From positions 1-64,000 of the forward strand of contig JAAAJB010000065.1 in the NCBI GenBank assembly GCA_016098155.1: a stretch of 64,000 bases of DNA, in the 5' to 3' direction. Made by a program: the position numbers and the translations under genes. The stretch is from Actinomortierella ambigua. Its lineage: Eukaryota; Mortierellomycota; Mortierellomycetes; Mortierellales; Mortierellaceae. Positions 36,399 to 49,200 of the stretch are shown here, one piece after another. The notes under the pieces were generated by a model that was given only the letters and a program-made list of their open reading frames with translations, ran no database searches and was not told the DNA's origin. Each line of letters begins with the position of its first letter. The stretch's first letter is position 1.

Positions 36399-37017
36399 AC
36401 ATTGTTCCTTTCAATAATCTAGCAGGTGCAGCACGTACTGCACTGATAGTGTAGTCTAGTCGCAATAGCAATAGTAGAAGGCACAAAGCAGAGATGGCTT
36501 TTTTTTTCTGACACCGCAGCGGCAGCATGGATAGGTGCATGAATATGAATATGAGAGGCATTGAAGAGAGAAGAAAGACGAAGCATAAGCCATGTATCCC
36601 TTCTTTTTTTTTCTCTCTGTTTCTTTCTTTCTTTCTTTCTCTTTCCTCTTCCTCTTCTTCTGTCGCTTCATTCCTTTCGCTTTGAGCCCTCCTTTCCCAT
36701 TCAAAAAAAAAGGTTGTCGCTGTCTTCTTGGAAGAAGAGGAGAAGGTGGAGGTGGAGGGGAGGGGCAGAGCCTGCTAGATTGACCCAAATGTTGTTTGGG
36801 ACAGACAGGCAGACATCTCAAACCTGAGAGGAGAAGTGAAGGGATGATTTTGGGGCGCCCAATAAAAAGTACAGCAGTTTAGGACATCTGGTGTCTGGTG
36901 TTTGGTCAGCAAAAGAGAGAGAGAACGAGAAAGAGAGAGAGATGAATGAATGGATTGTGGGGTCTGTGTTGTTGTTGTTGTTGCTGTGCTGTTTGGTGGT
37001 GGTGGGGAGTGTATGAT

Positions 37018-37262
37018 TCCTTTTTTTTTTTTTTTGCTTCCTTCTTACTCTTTGCACTCTCTCTCTCTCTCCTTCCCTCTTCCTCTCTCTTTCTCTCTCT
37101 CTCTTCCTCCCCCCCCCCTTCTTTCCCTGTTCCCTTTTCCCCCTCTCCCCTCTCCCCATCTATCCCCTCGCTCTTCCTCCTCCTCCTCCTCCTCGCTCCT
37201 CCTCCTCCTCCTTCTTCTTCTTCCCCTACTCCTCCTTCTTTCCTCTTCCACCAACCCCCACC
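37018..37262. repeat. Long polypyrimidine tract
   Basis: T15 followed by about 200 nt of almost uninterrupted C/T on the plus strand, including (CTC)n and (CTT)n runs. It lies about 0.6-0.8 kb upstream of the formin start and could be promoter or 5' leader. Confidence 0.75.
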
Positions 37263-37847
37263 CCCAACCAACCAACGGACTAGGGTCGCCTCCCCCCCTC
37301 CCTTTAGCACCTGTCCCTCCACCACCACCACCCCCTCATATCCCGCAACCTTTTGCACGAGGCGCATACCGTGCCCTCTACGCCTCCGCTCCTTGCGCTG
37401 TCCTCCATTGGAGCTAGGGCACCCTGCCACTTGCATTGCAGTGCCCATCCATTGGCAGTAATCTCTGGCAATCGGGTATGCCCTTTTGCATTCGACATGG
37501 TCATGTCATATGTCATGTGTTTGGACCGTTACACCCATCGACTCTGACACGGACACACACTTCACTCAAAAGGGAACACACAGACCACAAGCCCTGGTGC
37601 ACTGACCCTATTTTTTTGTTGTTGTTTTTGGGAGTGAGGCTCTCACTCCCCGCTCTACCTCCTCCCTCCTATATAGTTCGACCCCACTTCTTAACCTCCA
37701 CGTTCCTTTCGCGGCGTCATTGAGTACCAGAGCTCCTCCTTTCTCAACGCGACCTGATCGCCGTGGTGTTTATTGGACGTTGCTCTCTTCTGCACGAATC
37801 TCATGGCCTGTTCTCTGTCATTGCGGTAGTCAAGCACGAGCCCTGTC

Positions 37848-40800
37848 ATGATGGCCACCACACCAAACGTCAAGTCGTCACACCCAAAGAAGAGAAGAGG
37901 CCGGAGACAAAGCGATCTGAGTGCTGTCGAGTTTTTAACCAACACTTCAACTAGCCAGACCTCCGCACGTTCGGCACCACTCAACACCACCGGCAGGAAC
38001 AGTCTGCGGACACCATCGTCCTCCGACACTTCCTATCCCTGTTGTTCTCAAGTCCCATGGGGCAATCCGAGCAACAATGCAAAATCGAAAAGGAAAGGAT
38101 CGGCCCAAGGAAAGCAGCAACAGCAACAGCAACAACAGCAAGCCATTCTCTGGAGAGACAGTATCCCTTGGGCACAAGATGAACATGCCTCGCGCCATGA
38201 CCAACAACCCCGGCACCATCACCCTCCCAATACTCATCATCCACAGCGTCACCATCACCACCACCACCACCACCACCACCATTGCCGACCTTCCTCAGCC
38301 AATCACCCCACCTTGTCCACAGAATGTCCTTCCTTAGTACCATCGAGCACACCCTGCGATGCTCAGTCGTTCCTCGTGTCGACGCTGGCCCGAAGCTCAC
38401 TCTTGGACAAACTGTATGGGAGCGATGGCGACAGAACATTAGCAACGCCTCTCTCTTCACCACCGCTCTCAAACTCCACTGTCCCAAAGCTCCTATCCTG
38501 TAGCCCGGAGGTCTGGTTGTCAACCAATGATTTAAAGAAAGATAGTCAGTTGAGCAGCGTTTCACCGGAAAATTTGGGCTCGCCAGCAAAAGATGACAAC
38601 GGGGGGCCAAGCTCGGCGATGTTTGCAGAGGATGAGACGCGACGCATGAAGAGAGGTCGGAGGCGAAAGAAAACTCTTGTCACCATTGCCATCGATCATC
38701 ACCCTTCGGATCCCACAGGGCTCACAGTCAAGGATGAACCCCTACTAACACCTGTCCACGATCACATGTCAGAACCAGCTTCTCGTGGCTCCACTTGCTC
38801 TCCACTCCCAGTGGAAAGCTTACATTCGCCGATGACCAAAATTCCTCGAAACCATCGTCGGCTGTTGGGCATGCCCTCTTCTGATGATATTCGGCAAGCG
38901 TCTCCCGCTATCACGCTTGAAGCAAAGGAAGCCTGTCAGCAGGTCGAAAACTGGACACAGCGAGCAGAACCTCATTCACTGGCCATATCATCGGAAGCAA
39001 AAGTATTATCCTCCCATTCGGCCAAGAAACCTCCGCACTTGGCAGTAGTGACGCCTCCTCTGTCAGCAAGCTGCCGCCCTGCTTCTGAAGTCTTGGAGGC
39101 CCTATTACCCACGCCACATCATGACTTGGACATACCGTCTGCATCCTCAAATAGCACGTCTTGCCACCAACTCGACATTGACAGAGAGGGTCACACGTCA
39201 TCGGATGATTTTACTACTGGAAACAAGGATGAGACACTCATGAAGGGGCATTATCAAGGAGAGGATCACGGGATTCCATGGACACCACCCCCATCAGCTA
39301 CCCGGAGCTCTAGTCAGCGGCCACAGCAGTCAGACCTTGTAACCTCAAGTTCTTTTGTCGAAGCTTCAACACTGGCGCAAGGAAATGTTGTCAATGCAGC
39401 TAGCCCGCAGGAGGGGTTGGCTGGTGGTTCAGAGGCAGGGCCGTCATCCGATGCACTGCAGCTCTCGCCTATTCTACAGTCGGCGCCAGTCGCTTCTTTA
39501 ATACCTATTTCCAGTGACACGCCAGAGTTACGCCATCACCCTCCAACTCCCCCTCGGCTCTCGCCGCCGCCGCCGCCGCCACTCTTGGCGGCCACACAAA
39601 CGACCGCTTCACAGCTGAAGCTGACCATCAGAGATGACCGACGGTCAATTGCACGGCTTACAGGCTCTTCCAACACCCAAGGCTGCAGCGGCGCACAGGG
39701 AGCTTTGAACGATCTTATGCCCGATCATCCATTGGCACCTCCAAGAGCTGAAAGAAGCATCGTCGCTCGCCATGTCCTTCGCTGGGATGCTCTCTCTCAT
39801 GGAGATATTTCCCAGACAGTGTTCGACACATCACATCATCAGCACCATCCCAACCCATCCCTGTCGCCCTTGACCGCTACCTCAACAGTGCCTCTACTCC
39901 CGTCATATCGGACTCAATACCCGACTTTTGACTCTACACGATCTGTAGCTACATCGACGGCACCTATACCGGATAGCCGAGAACTGACTACCTCCGCCAA
40001 TGCTTTCAGTGAATCTGCGCTGAACAGCGATCCCAATGAAGACGTACCAAAGACAGTAGTAGCGAGCGAAAAAATCTACATCGCAGAGCCTACAGCTGAA
40101 GAACAGTTCGAGCCACCTCTATCGCCCACGCCAAACACTTACAGTCATACTAGTCACTCGCGCAACCACACAGTGCGACATGGTGTCCTATTCTCGGAGA
40201 TTGCCGCCCTTGGAGTTGTGGAGAAGAACCAGAATGCTCCCCCGGGCTCTATGGAGGCCGGCAAAGTCTTGAAGACTGCAGAGCCGGTATCACTGCATGC
40301 GCCGATACCAATTGCAGCTCCTACCGTCTCTTCAGGTTCCGCCCAGCCAGGCCCTTCGCTTCCATTGAACATCGAGATGGATATCAAGAAGTTTGAAGGT
40401 ATCATTCCGACAAAAAAAAAAAAACGCTTTACCTTGACGCTCCACCAGCGCAATTCTAACAGGCACCATATCTCACGCAATTATACTATAGAAATGTTCT
40501 GTGTCGACCCCGCGGAAGAGCAGCGATTGAGGAGCAAAGACAAGCAGAACTCCTCAAAGTAAGAAGCGTGAGCTTCGTTCTCTCCCTGTGGCCTGTCCAT
40601 TTTTTTTTCTCAAGACTAACACGATGCTTTCCAAAATGTCATGCTAGGTCTAGACTCAAGGGAGTATCGCTCTTAGACGTTAGGAGAGCAATGAATGTGT
40701 CGATCGGATCGTCCAGGTTGCTCAAGAGGTTTGAGAATGTGGAGCGGATACGAGATTTAATTTTGCAGTTTGAGATCGCGCCTACTCCCTTCTACAAGCC

Positions 40801-43800
40801 AAGCTCCACGTTTCTCGGGCGTCGTCGTTCCACTGCTAGCGCTAATGCAGAGGACGGTGAAGTTGGGGTCAAGGCTAGGTTTCTGGAAAGCGACGACTTT
40901 GATCAGGACAATGTCGAGGATGCTGAAACCCTTGATGGAGCGGATGCCGATGATGAGCTTGCTTCAGTGACAACGACCTCGTCAGCCCTCTCAGGGTCAA
41001 CTATTCCTACGCATGCCTCCTCTCATAATGAATGTGTGTTTGTGACGAGCACGTTCCCGCCACCTCGTCACCGCACCGCTACAGTGGCAGAGTCTTTGAA
41101 GCAACCTATCTCACAACCAACTACATTCGCCTCTTCAGACATGATGCCTTCTGCAAAACCACGCCAAAGCCGTAGTCGGCCGCAATCATTGTTCTCAACA
41201 GATTTTTCGCTCGCACGCAATGGGCCACTCTCTGGCTATAGGATGTCATTTCATGGATTGCCATCCTTGCAAAGGTCAATGAATAATCTCGGGTGTAGCC
41301 TACCTTCGTCACTATCGGCATCCGACTGGCTGCCAGTTCCCACATATGTTGGTCAACAGCATCCATCATGCACCAATCATGAGCCTGCGAGCCCAGCGCT
41401 ACGAGCGATGCGCCAGTCGATTGCCGCACGCAACTACTCAGATCTCGATATCCTACCGTCGTTTTCTATGCCGCCCCCTCCTCCCCCTCCCCCAGCACCC
41501 TCCGCTATACCAAACAACATCGACAATGCTCGTGTGGGATCACATCTCTCGTTCTACACATCCTCGACTTCACCCATGGGCTCAGCCTCTATCTCGCGAT
41601 CAGACACGCCGATGACAGACTCTCAACTCTCGCAGCTATCAACGGCATCGTTGACAGTCGCTACATCGCTAACTCTTGACGATTTGTTGACTCTTGAACC
41701 GTTACTACCAAGCGATAAGGAGAAGAGCCTGTTTGAGAACTATGAGCGTCAGCATCGGACCGAGTTTGATCAAGACCCTGAGGAGGCTGCGAAGAAGTTG
41801 GAGCCAGCAGAAAAGTTCATGTACTGGCTTAGTCGGCCAGTGATACCACCGACTCCGGCCCCACAACAGCGTGAGGCTCAGGACGCTCTTGCTATGGACA
41901 ATACGCATCTGCTGGTTTCGAGGCCTCTCTTGTCGACAAGGCCTTCGCTAACCTCGCTTCGCTCCCGACTAAGCAGCTCGAATAGCAGCATGGCATGTGA
42001 TGTAGAGCAAGCCAATGACGACGTGAGACCATTATCGATCGACGAGTACATCACGGCAGCGATTGCCATGCTTCGATTTGAGGTTGATCTCGAGACGGCC
42101 GAATCACAGATCCGAGAGCTTATTGAGGGATGTGACGCATTGAGGATGAGTGAAAACCTCAAAGTGCTCTTTTTGGGAGTGCTCAAGGTTGGCAACATGC
42201 TCAACACTGTCTATGCACGTCGGAGGCCTGTATGGCATCAGGCAATACAGACGGGCCAGGATCAGGCAAGAACCATGACGACGGCTGATGCAAATATGAA
42301 GTCACTGTCACCTGCACTCACAACCGCCCTAAATGAGGGGCCAACTCCTGCAACACCCGTCCCTGGAGGTGGCAACATCCCTCCACCCCCACCTCCCCCA
42401 CCACCACCATCCACGGTCAAAACATCGCTGTATTTGCTGCCACAGGAATCGGCAAAAGTCGCTGTTCAGCCTGGCACTGTACCACCACCGCCACCACGAC
42501 CTCCTGTTATTACAGCACCAATAGGTGCCATTCCTCCACCACCACCTCCACCGCCAATTCCCTCGAACGGAGTCAAGTCTGGATCATGCACTCCAATCCT
42601 AGAGCCAGCTTTCACAGCCGGGAAAGATTCCTGTGCAGAAGCGACAACGATCCCATCCACCACAGCCTCTGCAGCCCCACCACCTCCCCCAGCGTTGGCT
42701 TTTTCGTCCGCATCTGGTATCGTAGCCGGAGGAGCAGCCGGCTTTCGCCTTCACAGCCTTTTAAAGTTGCGAGATGTTCGCGCGTTGGACAACAAATCCA
42801 ATCTGATGCACTATCTAGCACACATGGCATCTGAGACCAACAAGGACCTTCTAGCTCTGCCGGACCAGTTCCGGTTCCTGAGCAAACTGGAACAGTATCG
42901 TACTCGCGAGATCCTAGAGCAGGTGGTCGAGTGTGAACGGATAATCAAGCTCATTCGCAAGTTCCGTGAGCGGGTCAACAAATCCATTGTTGCAGTAGCG
43001 TCGGCGGGGGCCCGATTGGATAGTCAAGGAGGCTATGGTTTCGTGGATAGCGACTATGAGGAGGAGGAGGTGGCGGCGGAAGGTCGACGGTCGATGGCTC
43101 GTTTTTCAGACTTACGCACCAGAGGTCACCGTGACTCCATTCTAGGTGATTGCAGCTCGGCTGCAGCAATGGCTTCGTTCATGTCGGGAGGCAGAGTGGT
43201 GCTGCTGCGGCTTGACAGTTTTTTGAACGAGGCTCAGAGGCGGTATTTGCAGCTGCTGGATGCCGTCGAAATGCTGGACAAGAGCTGGAATGCAATGGCC
43301 ACCTACTTTGGTGAAAAAATGCCAGTTCAGAACAACAGCAGCTATGGTAGCGGGATTGGTGTGAACCCTATATCTGCACAGCCAATGCCGCCGCCACCGC
43401 CACCACCACCACCGCCAACGCCGATGCCAACGCCGATGCCGATGCCAAACACGCCTCTACCTGCCTCTTTTTTTGCCATACCAACGTCTGGCACCGATTC
43501 TGCCGACACCAGCGGCCCGACAGTTGATGCACTGCATCCTCCATTCCTGGACCAGATGATCTCGTCAACGCCTACACCTGGTGAGAACGCAACGCCGGCA
43601 GTAGGAAGTGGCATGAGTCGCTCGCCATCTTTTCACACCAACCATCAGCACGGTTCTCAGGGAGGATCGGGAGGCGCAGGCGGTGGGGGCGGTGGTGGTG
43701 GTGGTAGTGGAACCCATGGACCGAAGTACCAACGCAAGCCGCCAGAGGAGATTTTTGCCGTTCTCAACGAGTTTTTACGTCACTTTCGAGAAGCTCATTT

Positions 43801-43873
43801 GCAGAACGAGGATGCCGAGATTCGCAAGAGAAGAAAAGAACACCATTCAGCCATCCGGACCAACGCCAAATAA
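37848..43873 (+). CDS. Giant formin with an interrupted FH2 domain
   Basis: Exons 37848-40398, 40492-40558, 40648-43873 give about 1947 residues; both introns are GT-AG and restore FH2 continuity (KKFE|EMFCVDP, SSK|SRLKGVS). The N-terminal 840 residues are low-complexity with one polyproline run. FH2 pieces in order: LLDVRRAMNVSIGSSRLLKR (40675-40800), LFENYERQ...EPAEKFMYWL (41664-41840), YITAAIAMLRFEVDLETAE...LGVLKVGNMLN (42040-42235), GFRLHSLLKLRDVRALDNKS...LMHYLAHMA (42735-43010), FLNEAQRRYLQLLDAVEML (43200-43315) and PEEIFAVLNEFLRHFREA (43740-43873). Between them lie long inserts, several carrying P8-P12 runs. Formins nucleate and elongate actin filaments. No GTPase-binding/FH3 region is recognised. 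More introns in the low-complexity parts cannot be excluded. Confidence 0.85.
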
Positions 43874-45531
43874 CAACATATCATTCTTATTATTTCCTTG
43901 ACAAAAAACACCAAGAAATCGAGGCCATTTTATCTTATTATCCATTCACCTTTTCCCTCTTGTACACACTCTGTATTCTCTTCCATTGCACTGTACAATA
44001 GCATTTTTTTCTGTATGTTCCAAACAGTTTTCTCAGCTTCAGTATGTTGTTTTTTTGCTACGATCCCTTGTTATCGCTACGGCATGTTGTGGAGAGGATT
44101 ATTGAAATAACTATGGGAAGACATCACTTTTTTAAGGTTGATAAATGAAGGAGCAGCGGCGACGAGATTGTGTATTGGCATGAATGTAATGGGGATCTTG
44201 GAGTCAATCGTGTGTCCTCGAGTAGAGCGAATAGCCAGTGACCTTAATATCACGCCGGATATCGTCCGCCTTGACAGACCTCTCAGCCTTTGTCGACAGG
44301 ACTCTTGATATGCATCGTACATCTCGCGAGTTAGGGACTTTAAGTGTGTTGGTGAAGGGCAGTGTTTACTTGATTTTAATCTCCATCCTTCCATTGTGGG
44401 GAAAGGAAGGAAGGAATATCATTCTGACCAATGGTCGCTGTCGCGAAAGAGTTTGCTTCGTAGCCATTTGTCATCGTAACATTACTACTAACGCAGGTCC
44501 AATGTACGATTCGCTCTCCGCCTACATAATTTCTGTCCGTCTTGGGGCTTTATTGGACCCCATCCATGAAAAAGAAATGTGAGCAGCTCTAGTCGTATTT
44601 GGGCGCACAAAACCCGATCTGGCGAAAAGCTCAACAGAAAGCAATTATGAACAGCAAAAAAAAAAGAAAAGGAGCTGGATCGTCAGAGATCACCTCCCTC
44701 CCTCCTCCTCCCCTTTGTGCAATGTGCAGTCTAACATCGCCCGCTCGCTATGCAAAGTAACTGCAACAGCAAGATCAGTTGACTAAGAAACGGAGAAGTG
44801 TTCGGCGTGGTATGCATCGAGACCAAACCGCTGCAGTAACAGCAAAACACGCTGATCCTCTTTCTACTTTGACATAGCGAGGAGTAAGAGGACAGGATTG
44901 CGCATGGCGTGTTTCGAACGACATGAGATATAAAAAAAACGATGAGGTGGGTCAAAGACGTCAAGGAAAGAACAGAGAAGTGACCTCCAAATTGTCTCTA
45001 TGCTATAAAAGGGGCTCGGCGACTACAGCAGACGCTGTGGAGACAACTGTTCCTAACAGTTCTCGATGGGTGGTGCAAAGTCGGTAAATGAGAAAAAAAA
45101 ATATCCTTCATTCACAATTAGGTGTCCACTCAACGATACATGCTTTTATGGTGAACCCACTGAGTGACATCTTGCACACCCATTCTTTTTTTTTCATCTT
45201 GCGAAAAAGAAAACTCTAAAGACAATGTCCATCCTCGCACACTCTGCAGCAATACTCGAGCACATGTTGATTTTTGGAAACTCAGCTCTATCGAATTACG
45301 GGTAGATATATTGTTGCAATGCTCCATATGCTAAGTAAAAGATAGATGACATACTATTACTCTATTGTATGTGAGGGGGGAAAGGGTCGATCACGACACA
45401 ACAGGGGAGAGGTGGAGATGTTGAGGAAACAAGGAACAGAGTAGAAGCGCTTCCTTGCATTCAACAGGCCATAGAAGGGAGGGTGGTAGTGGGGCAGGTG
45501 AAAGGAGGAATGAAAGGTGGCTGGCTTTTTT
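43874..45531. other. Intergenic region between formin and secreted-protein genes
   Basis: No convincing gene. A plus-strand TATA-like box (CTATAAAAGGGG, 45002-45013) lies 63 bp upstream of a 34-codon frame starting MGGAKSVNEKK at 45066. The rest is AT-rich with A-runs and shows nothing else. Confidence 0.4.
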
Positions 45532-46245
45532 TTACAAAGCACCAAGCTTGATATCGTCGACCTTGACCTTGGCCCACAACTCAACGATGGCCTCGACGGT
45601 AACCTTGAGGGCAGCGGTAACGCGGGCCTTGAGGCTGACTTCCAGGGAGACATCGGCATCGACAACACCAGCATGGACAGCGAGCTCGTCGATCTCGGCA
45701 TGGAGCTTAGCATCAACCTTGGCGCGAATGTTGGCACGGACCCTCGCGATGAGCTTCTCAATATCAAGCTTGACGTTGGCCCAGACTTTGGCGTTGATCG
45801 CGTGAGCGTTCTTGTGGATGCAGGCAATGTCGAGGAGAGGGCAGAGGGGCGCGAGGACGTTGGCGACGTGGGCTTTGATAATGACCTCGGCTTCGGCATG
45901 GAGCTCAACTTCGGCGATGGCCTTGACTTCGGCAATGGCCCTGACCTTGGCGTCGACCTTGAGCTGGTCGACATGGGCGTTGGTGGTGACAAGGCCACCA
46001 AGGGCCTTCGCATGGGCATTGACCTTGACGTCCAGGTCAGCGCAGACGTCGGCCACCAAGTGGACGCAAACGTCAGCATTGATCTTGGTCCAGGCCTCGA
46101 CGAAGATGTTGGCGACAAGGTCGACCAGGGGATCACCGCGCTTGTTCAGCGACATGCCACGGATGTCATTCGTGACGGCGGGGAGGGCTGAGGTGGTGAC
46201 AGCCAGGAGAGCCATGGCGGCGGGGACGAAGGTAGAGAAACGCAT
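45532..46245 (-). CDS. Small secreted repetitive protein of unknown function
   Basis: Single exon of 237 residues. Start MRFSTFVPAAMALLAVTTSA is chosen because it opens a clear signal peptide ending near ALPA; an in-frame ATG lies 99 nt upstream. A Kex2-type KR site (SLNKRGDPL) follows near residue 34. The mature part is built of alternating hydrophobic/Ala/Lys stretches (VKAIAEVELHAEAEVI, ARVRANIRAKVDAKLHAEI, SLEVSLKARVTAALKV), suggesting long amphipathic helices. Four Cys occur in two close pairs (VCVHLVADVC, LCPLLDIAC). A TATAAAAA box lies about 130 bp upstream, typical of a highly or conditionally expressed gene. No family recognised; possibilities include a cell-wall, lipid-binding or effector-like protein. 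Confidence 0.8.
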   Translation of the reverse strand: MRFSTFVPAAMALLAVTTSALPAVTNDIRGMSLNKRGDPLVDLVANIFVEAWTKINADVCVHLVADVCADLDVKVNAHAKALGGLVTTNAHVDQLKVDAKVRAIAEVKAIAEVELHAEAEVIIKAHVANVLAPLCPLLDIACIHKNAHAINAKVWANVKLDIEKLIARVRANIRAKVDAKLHAEIDELAVHAGVVDADVSLEVSLKARVTAALKVTVEAIVELWAKVKVDDIKLGAL

Positions 46246-49200
46246 GGTGGATGGAAGATGTGTTGTAGGGTGAGGGTGTGGGAAGGCCTGCTGTAAGAAG
46301 CTTTTTTGGGAGGTGAGCGGGAAGGAAGTTGGACTGTAGGACAAGGAATCAAGAAATGCGACGGAGCCTTGGGGTTTTTATACAAGAGTTTTGCAAGGCA
46401 GGCCTGGTGGTTTGCTTGGCAGCCTTGAAGCACCATAGGAGGAAGCTTGTGCTGGTCCCTTGGTCGTTTCGAAGGAGGACGAGGAGGGTAAACGTACAAA
46501 GTACTAGGCGATCCAGGAGAGTGCATTGTAGTCTGTATTGATGGGTTTTCTCCTGGCCCACCCTTACTTTGTTTTGTTTATCTTTATTCTCTCAGAGCTA
46601 TATGCATGGTTCCTTGGTTGTCTTGTGGAGGTTCAATCAAAGGGCAGGGCGGGTAGTATTGGTGTAGCACAAGGCGGTGATGCTGCATAGAGCAATGCAT
46701 GCCAGACAGCACAGGAGATGTGATATCGAATAGACAGAGAGAAAGTGAAAGAGCGAAAGGGAGGGAAGGAGAGAGAGAGAGAGAGAGAGCCCATGTGTTG
46801 CTGAAAGAAAAGAAGGGGGTGTGCGTCGTCCACACCAGCAACAGTCGAACCTCCTGGGAGCGTAGAGACGAAATGGGGTTGTCTCCTGAATCACAACACA
46901 GACACACACGCAGAGACACGGACACATTCACACAGACACACACACACTCTCTGTCTGTCTCTCCAATGGTCATTAATTTTATTATTTTATTTTTGTCTCC
47001 CATCCCATGTGGCTGGCGTTGGCAAGAACACTTATTGAGTTCGTGTTCACGACTGTCCGCAGCAAAAAGAAATTGCCGACACACCTGTGCGGCAAACTCT
47101 TTAGGATTTCAAGGGAGGGCAGCGATAGGCCGTATTAATAGCTCTCACAAGCAAGCCATCTCTGGTCCTGTCCCTTGAACCGGACCTCCGTGCACAGGGA
47201 CATGAAGGAAACGGAAAAGGAGATGATTTATCGTTCCACCAAAAAAAAGGATAGAAAACTGGTGTCCATCCTAGACTTTAGATGTCATGATTTAGGGAAT
47301 GTTTGTGTGCTAGCCCTCACTTCCCTACCTGCCACAGCACGGTCCTTCCTCTTCCGACGCGGCTTGCCAAAGGATTCATGGTAGGAAAGTTGCACATGTG
47401 GTACACGTGACAAAATGTCCTACCTCATTAAGCTGGCTCAGCAGTAAGGCTTTCACTTGTCCTGAAAACACAGCGTTGCGCGGTAAACGAGCTAGTATGA
47501 TACGGTATCTAACACAAAGCTCTACACACCTCGTCGTCTTTTAAGAGGCGCCTTGTTCGTCAGCTAGATTCTCGACAGCTTACTGGAATGAATCTTGATG
47601 TATCCTTGACCTGAATAATCTCAGACTGAACCACACATTTGTTTGCGAGGTTCTTTGGAGCTTCACTTGATGCCGATACTTTTTGCGTATCGTGGACAGG
47701 TCAGAGCATGGCAATGAGTTTTAGCACAAAGTTTACCACACTCGACCAACTCTTTAAGATGTCTACAACCACAAAATAAAATAAAAACAGGAAAGATGTA
47801 ATAAAAACATACCAAACTCTGTCTGGTCACTCAAGAGAGGGTCCATCTCAAAATAACTGTTCACACATGCAGCGCACTTGGACATCAGACCCCACACAGC
47901 GCGCAAAGGAAGGAGAGGAAAGAGTGGAGGGAATGAGGAGGGGGGGTGGAGCGAGTGCATCAGCGAGGGGGGAGGGGTACAAATTTGCAAGGAGTCTCGG
48001 CCTCTGCGCCTCCTATCTTTAGTGTTCGCTACTCTGCATGGCCGTTCAACCGGCTGATCCCCTCTCCTTTCCATGGGAGAATACATTCTTCGGTAGAGTG
48101 GCTACTTCACGCGTGGCATCAAGAAAGAGAGACGAATGGCATGTTTGTGCACTCGGCGGTTGAGTCGCAGATGCATCAGGCCGTTCGACTAACATAGACT
48201 TGACAGGAGAGGAAGGTACTCACCCTTGGAATGGAGGTTAAAACATGTCGTGTGTCGGCAAAAATACGCGTGCCGTGTCAATGACCTCCTTTTAGGGCAG
48301 CCGTGATTTGTCCACCTAAAGCCATGCGTTGTACCTATTTTTCGCGCATCTCTCCAGAGTCAGACACCCAGCACATGCATTCAAGTTGTCAAATCAATCT
48401 ACAGAATATTTTTACGTCAAATCTTCAGGGTATTTTTACATCAAATCTCAAGCTTACAAGTTTGAGTCATAGGTGGGCGACGTTTTGGTCGCTGAGAGAT
48501 CTCATTTTGTCTCTGTAGATGTGTGTTGTGGGTAGAGACCAAGAATAGACTCTAGGGATAGCACTTTGTACTTTGTACGACAATCGAGGGATTTTGGAGA
48601 AGCGAAAAAAGGGACCTGGACCTGTTTCACACTCCCTCGCGCGGATTAATTCTTTTAATAAAAAAACCAGCACGCTTGGTTGAAAGACGCACAGTATAGA
48701 AGCCAGATCTCGTCATCTTTAAAGTCGACATCTTCATCCTCTGCTAGCGAGGAGAAGACAGCACACCCTTCTTCTGTCGTCCATTGTACTTCTATGAAAT
48801 AGAATAGGTTAGCTGACTGATGCTGGATTCGGACTCCTAGGTAGGTCGAGAACGTCGCGAATGTGAAGTACAGCGACCAAGTTACGCTCCTACACAAGTA
48901 AGTACCGCATCGCGCTTTACCCTTTCCATCGCAGAGCAGAGCCAGACCTTTTTGCTTTGCCCTTGCTCAGCTCGCGCGGGGTTGGAAAAAAAAGGAGACC
49001 CACTTACTACAAAAAAAAAAGGAGTAATTTGGATCCAAAAGGACCGACCAACAGACAGGAACCTTACGATGCACGGGTTTCGCATTGCAAGGGGTAAGAA
49101 GAACTAGGAACAAAGGTAAATGCTCAACCATTTGCTTAGATTTCCGTTTTTTTTGTGTGTGTGTGTATACGTCGGCAAGGTCAGTCAAAGCATGAGGGGA

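Larger units (their letters stand above)
36160..37847. other. Intergenic region upstream of the formin gene
   Basis: Contains a CACACG microsatellite (36344-36398), several T/C-rich tracts and a long pyrimidine tract (about 37020-37330). No coding frame with recognisable content; open frames here are low-complexity. Confidence 0.5.

Noticed and set aside
46630..47180. Possible small gene on either strand
   Set aside because: Frames are made of GA/CA simple repeats and have no conserved content.
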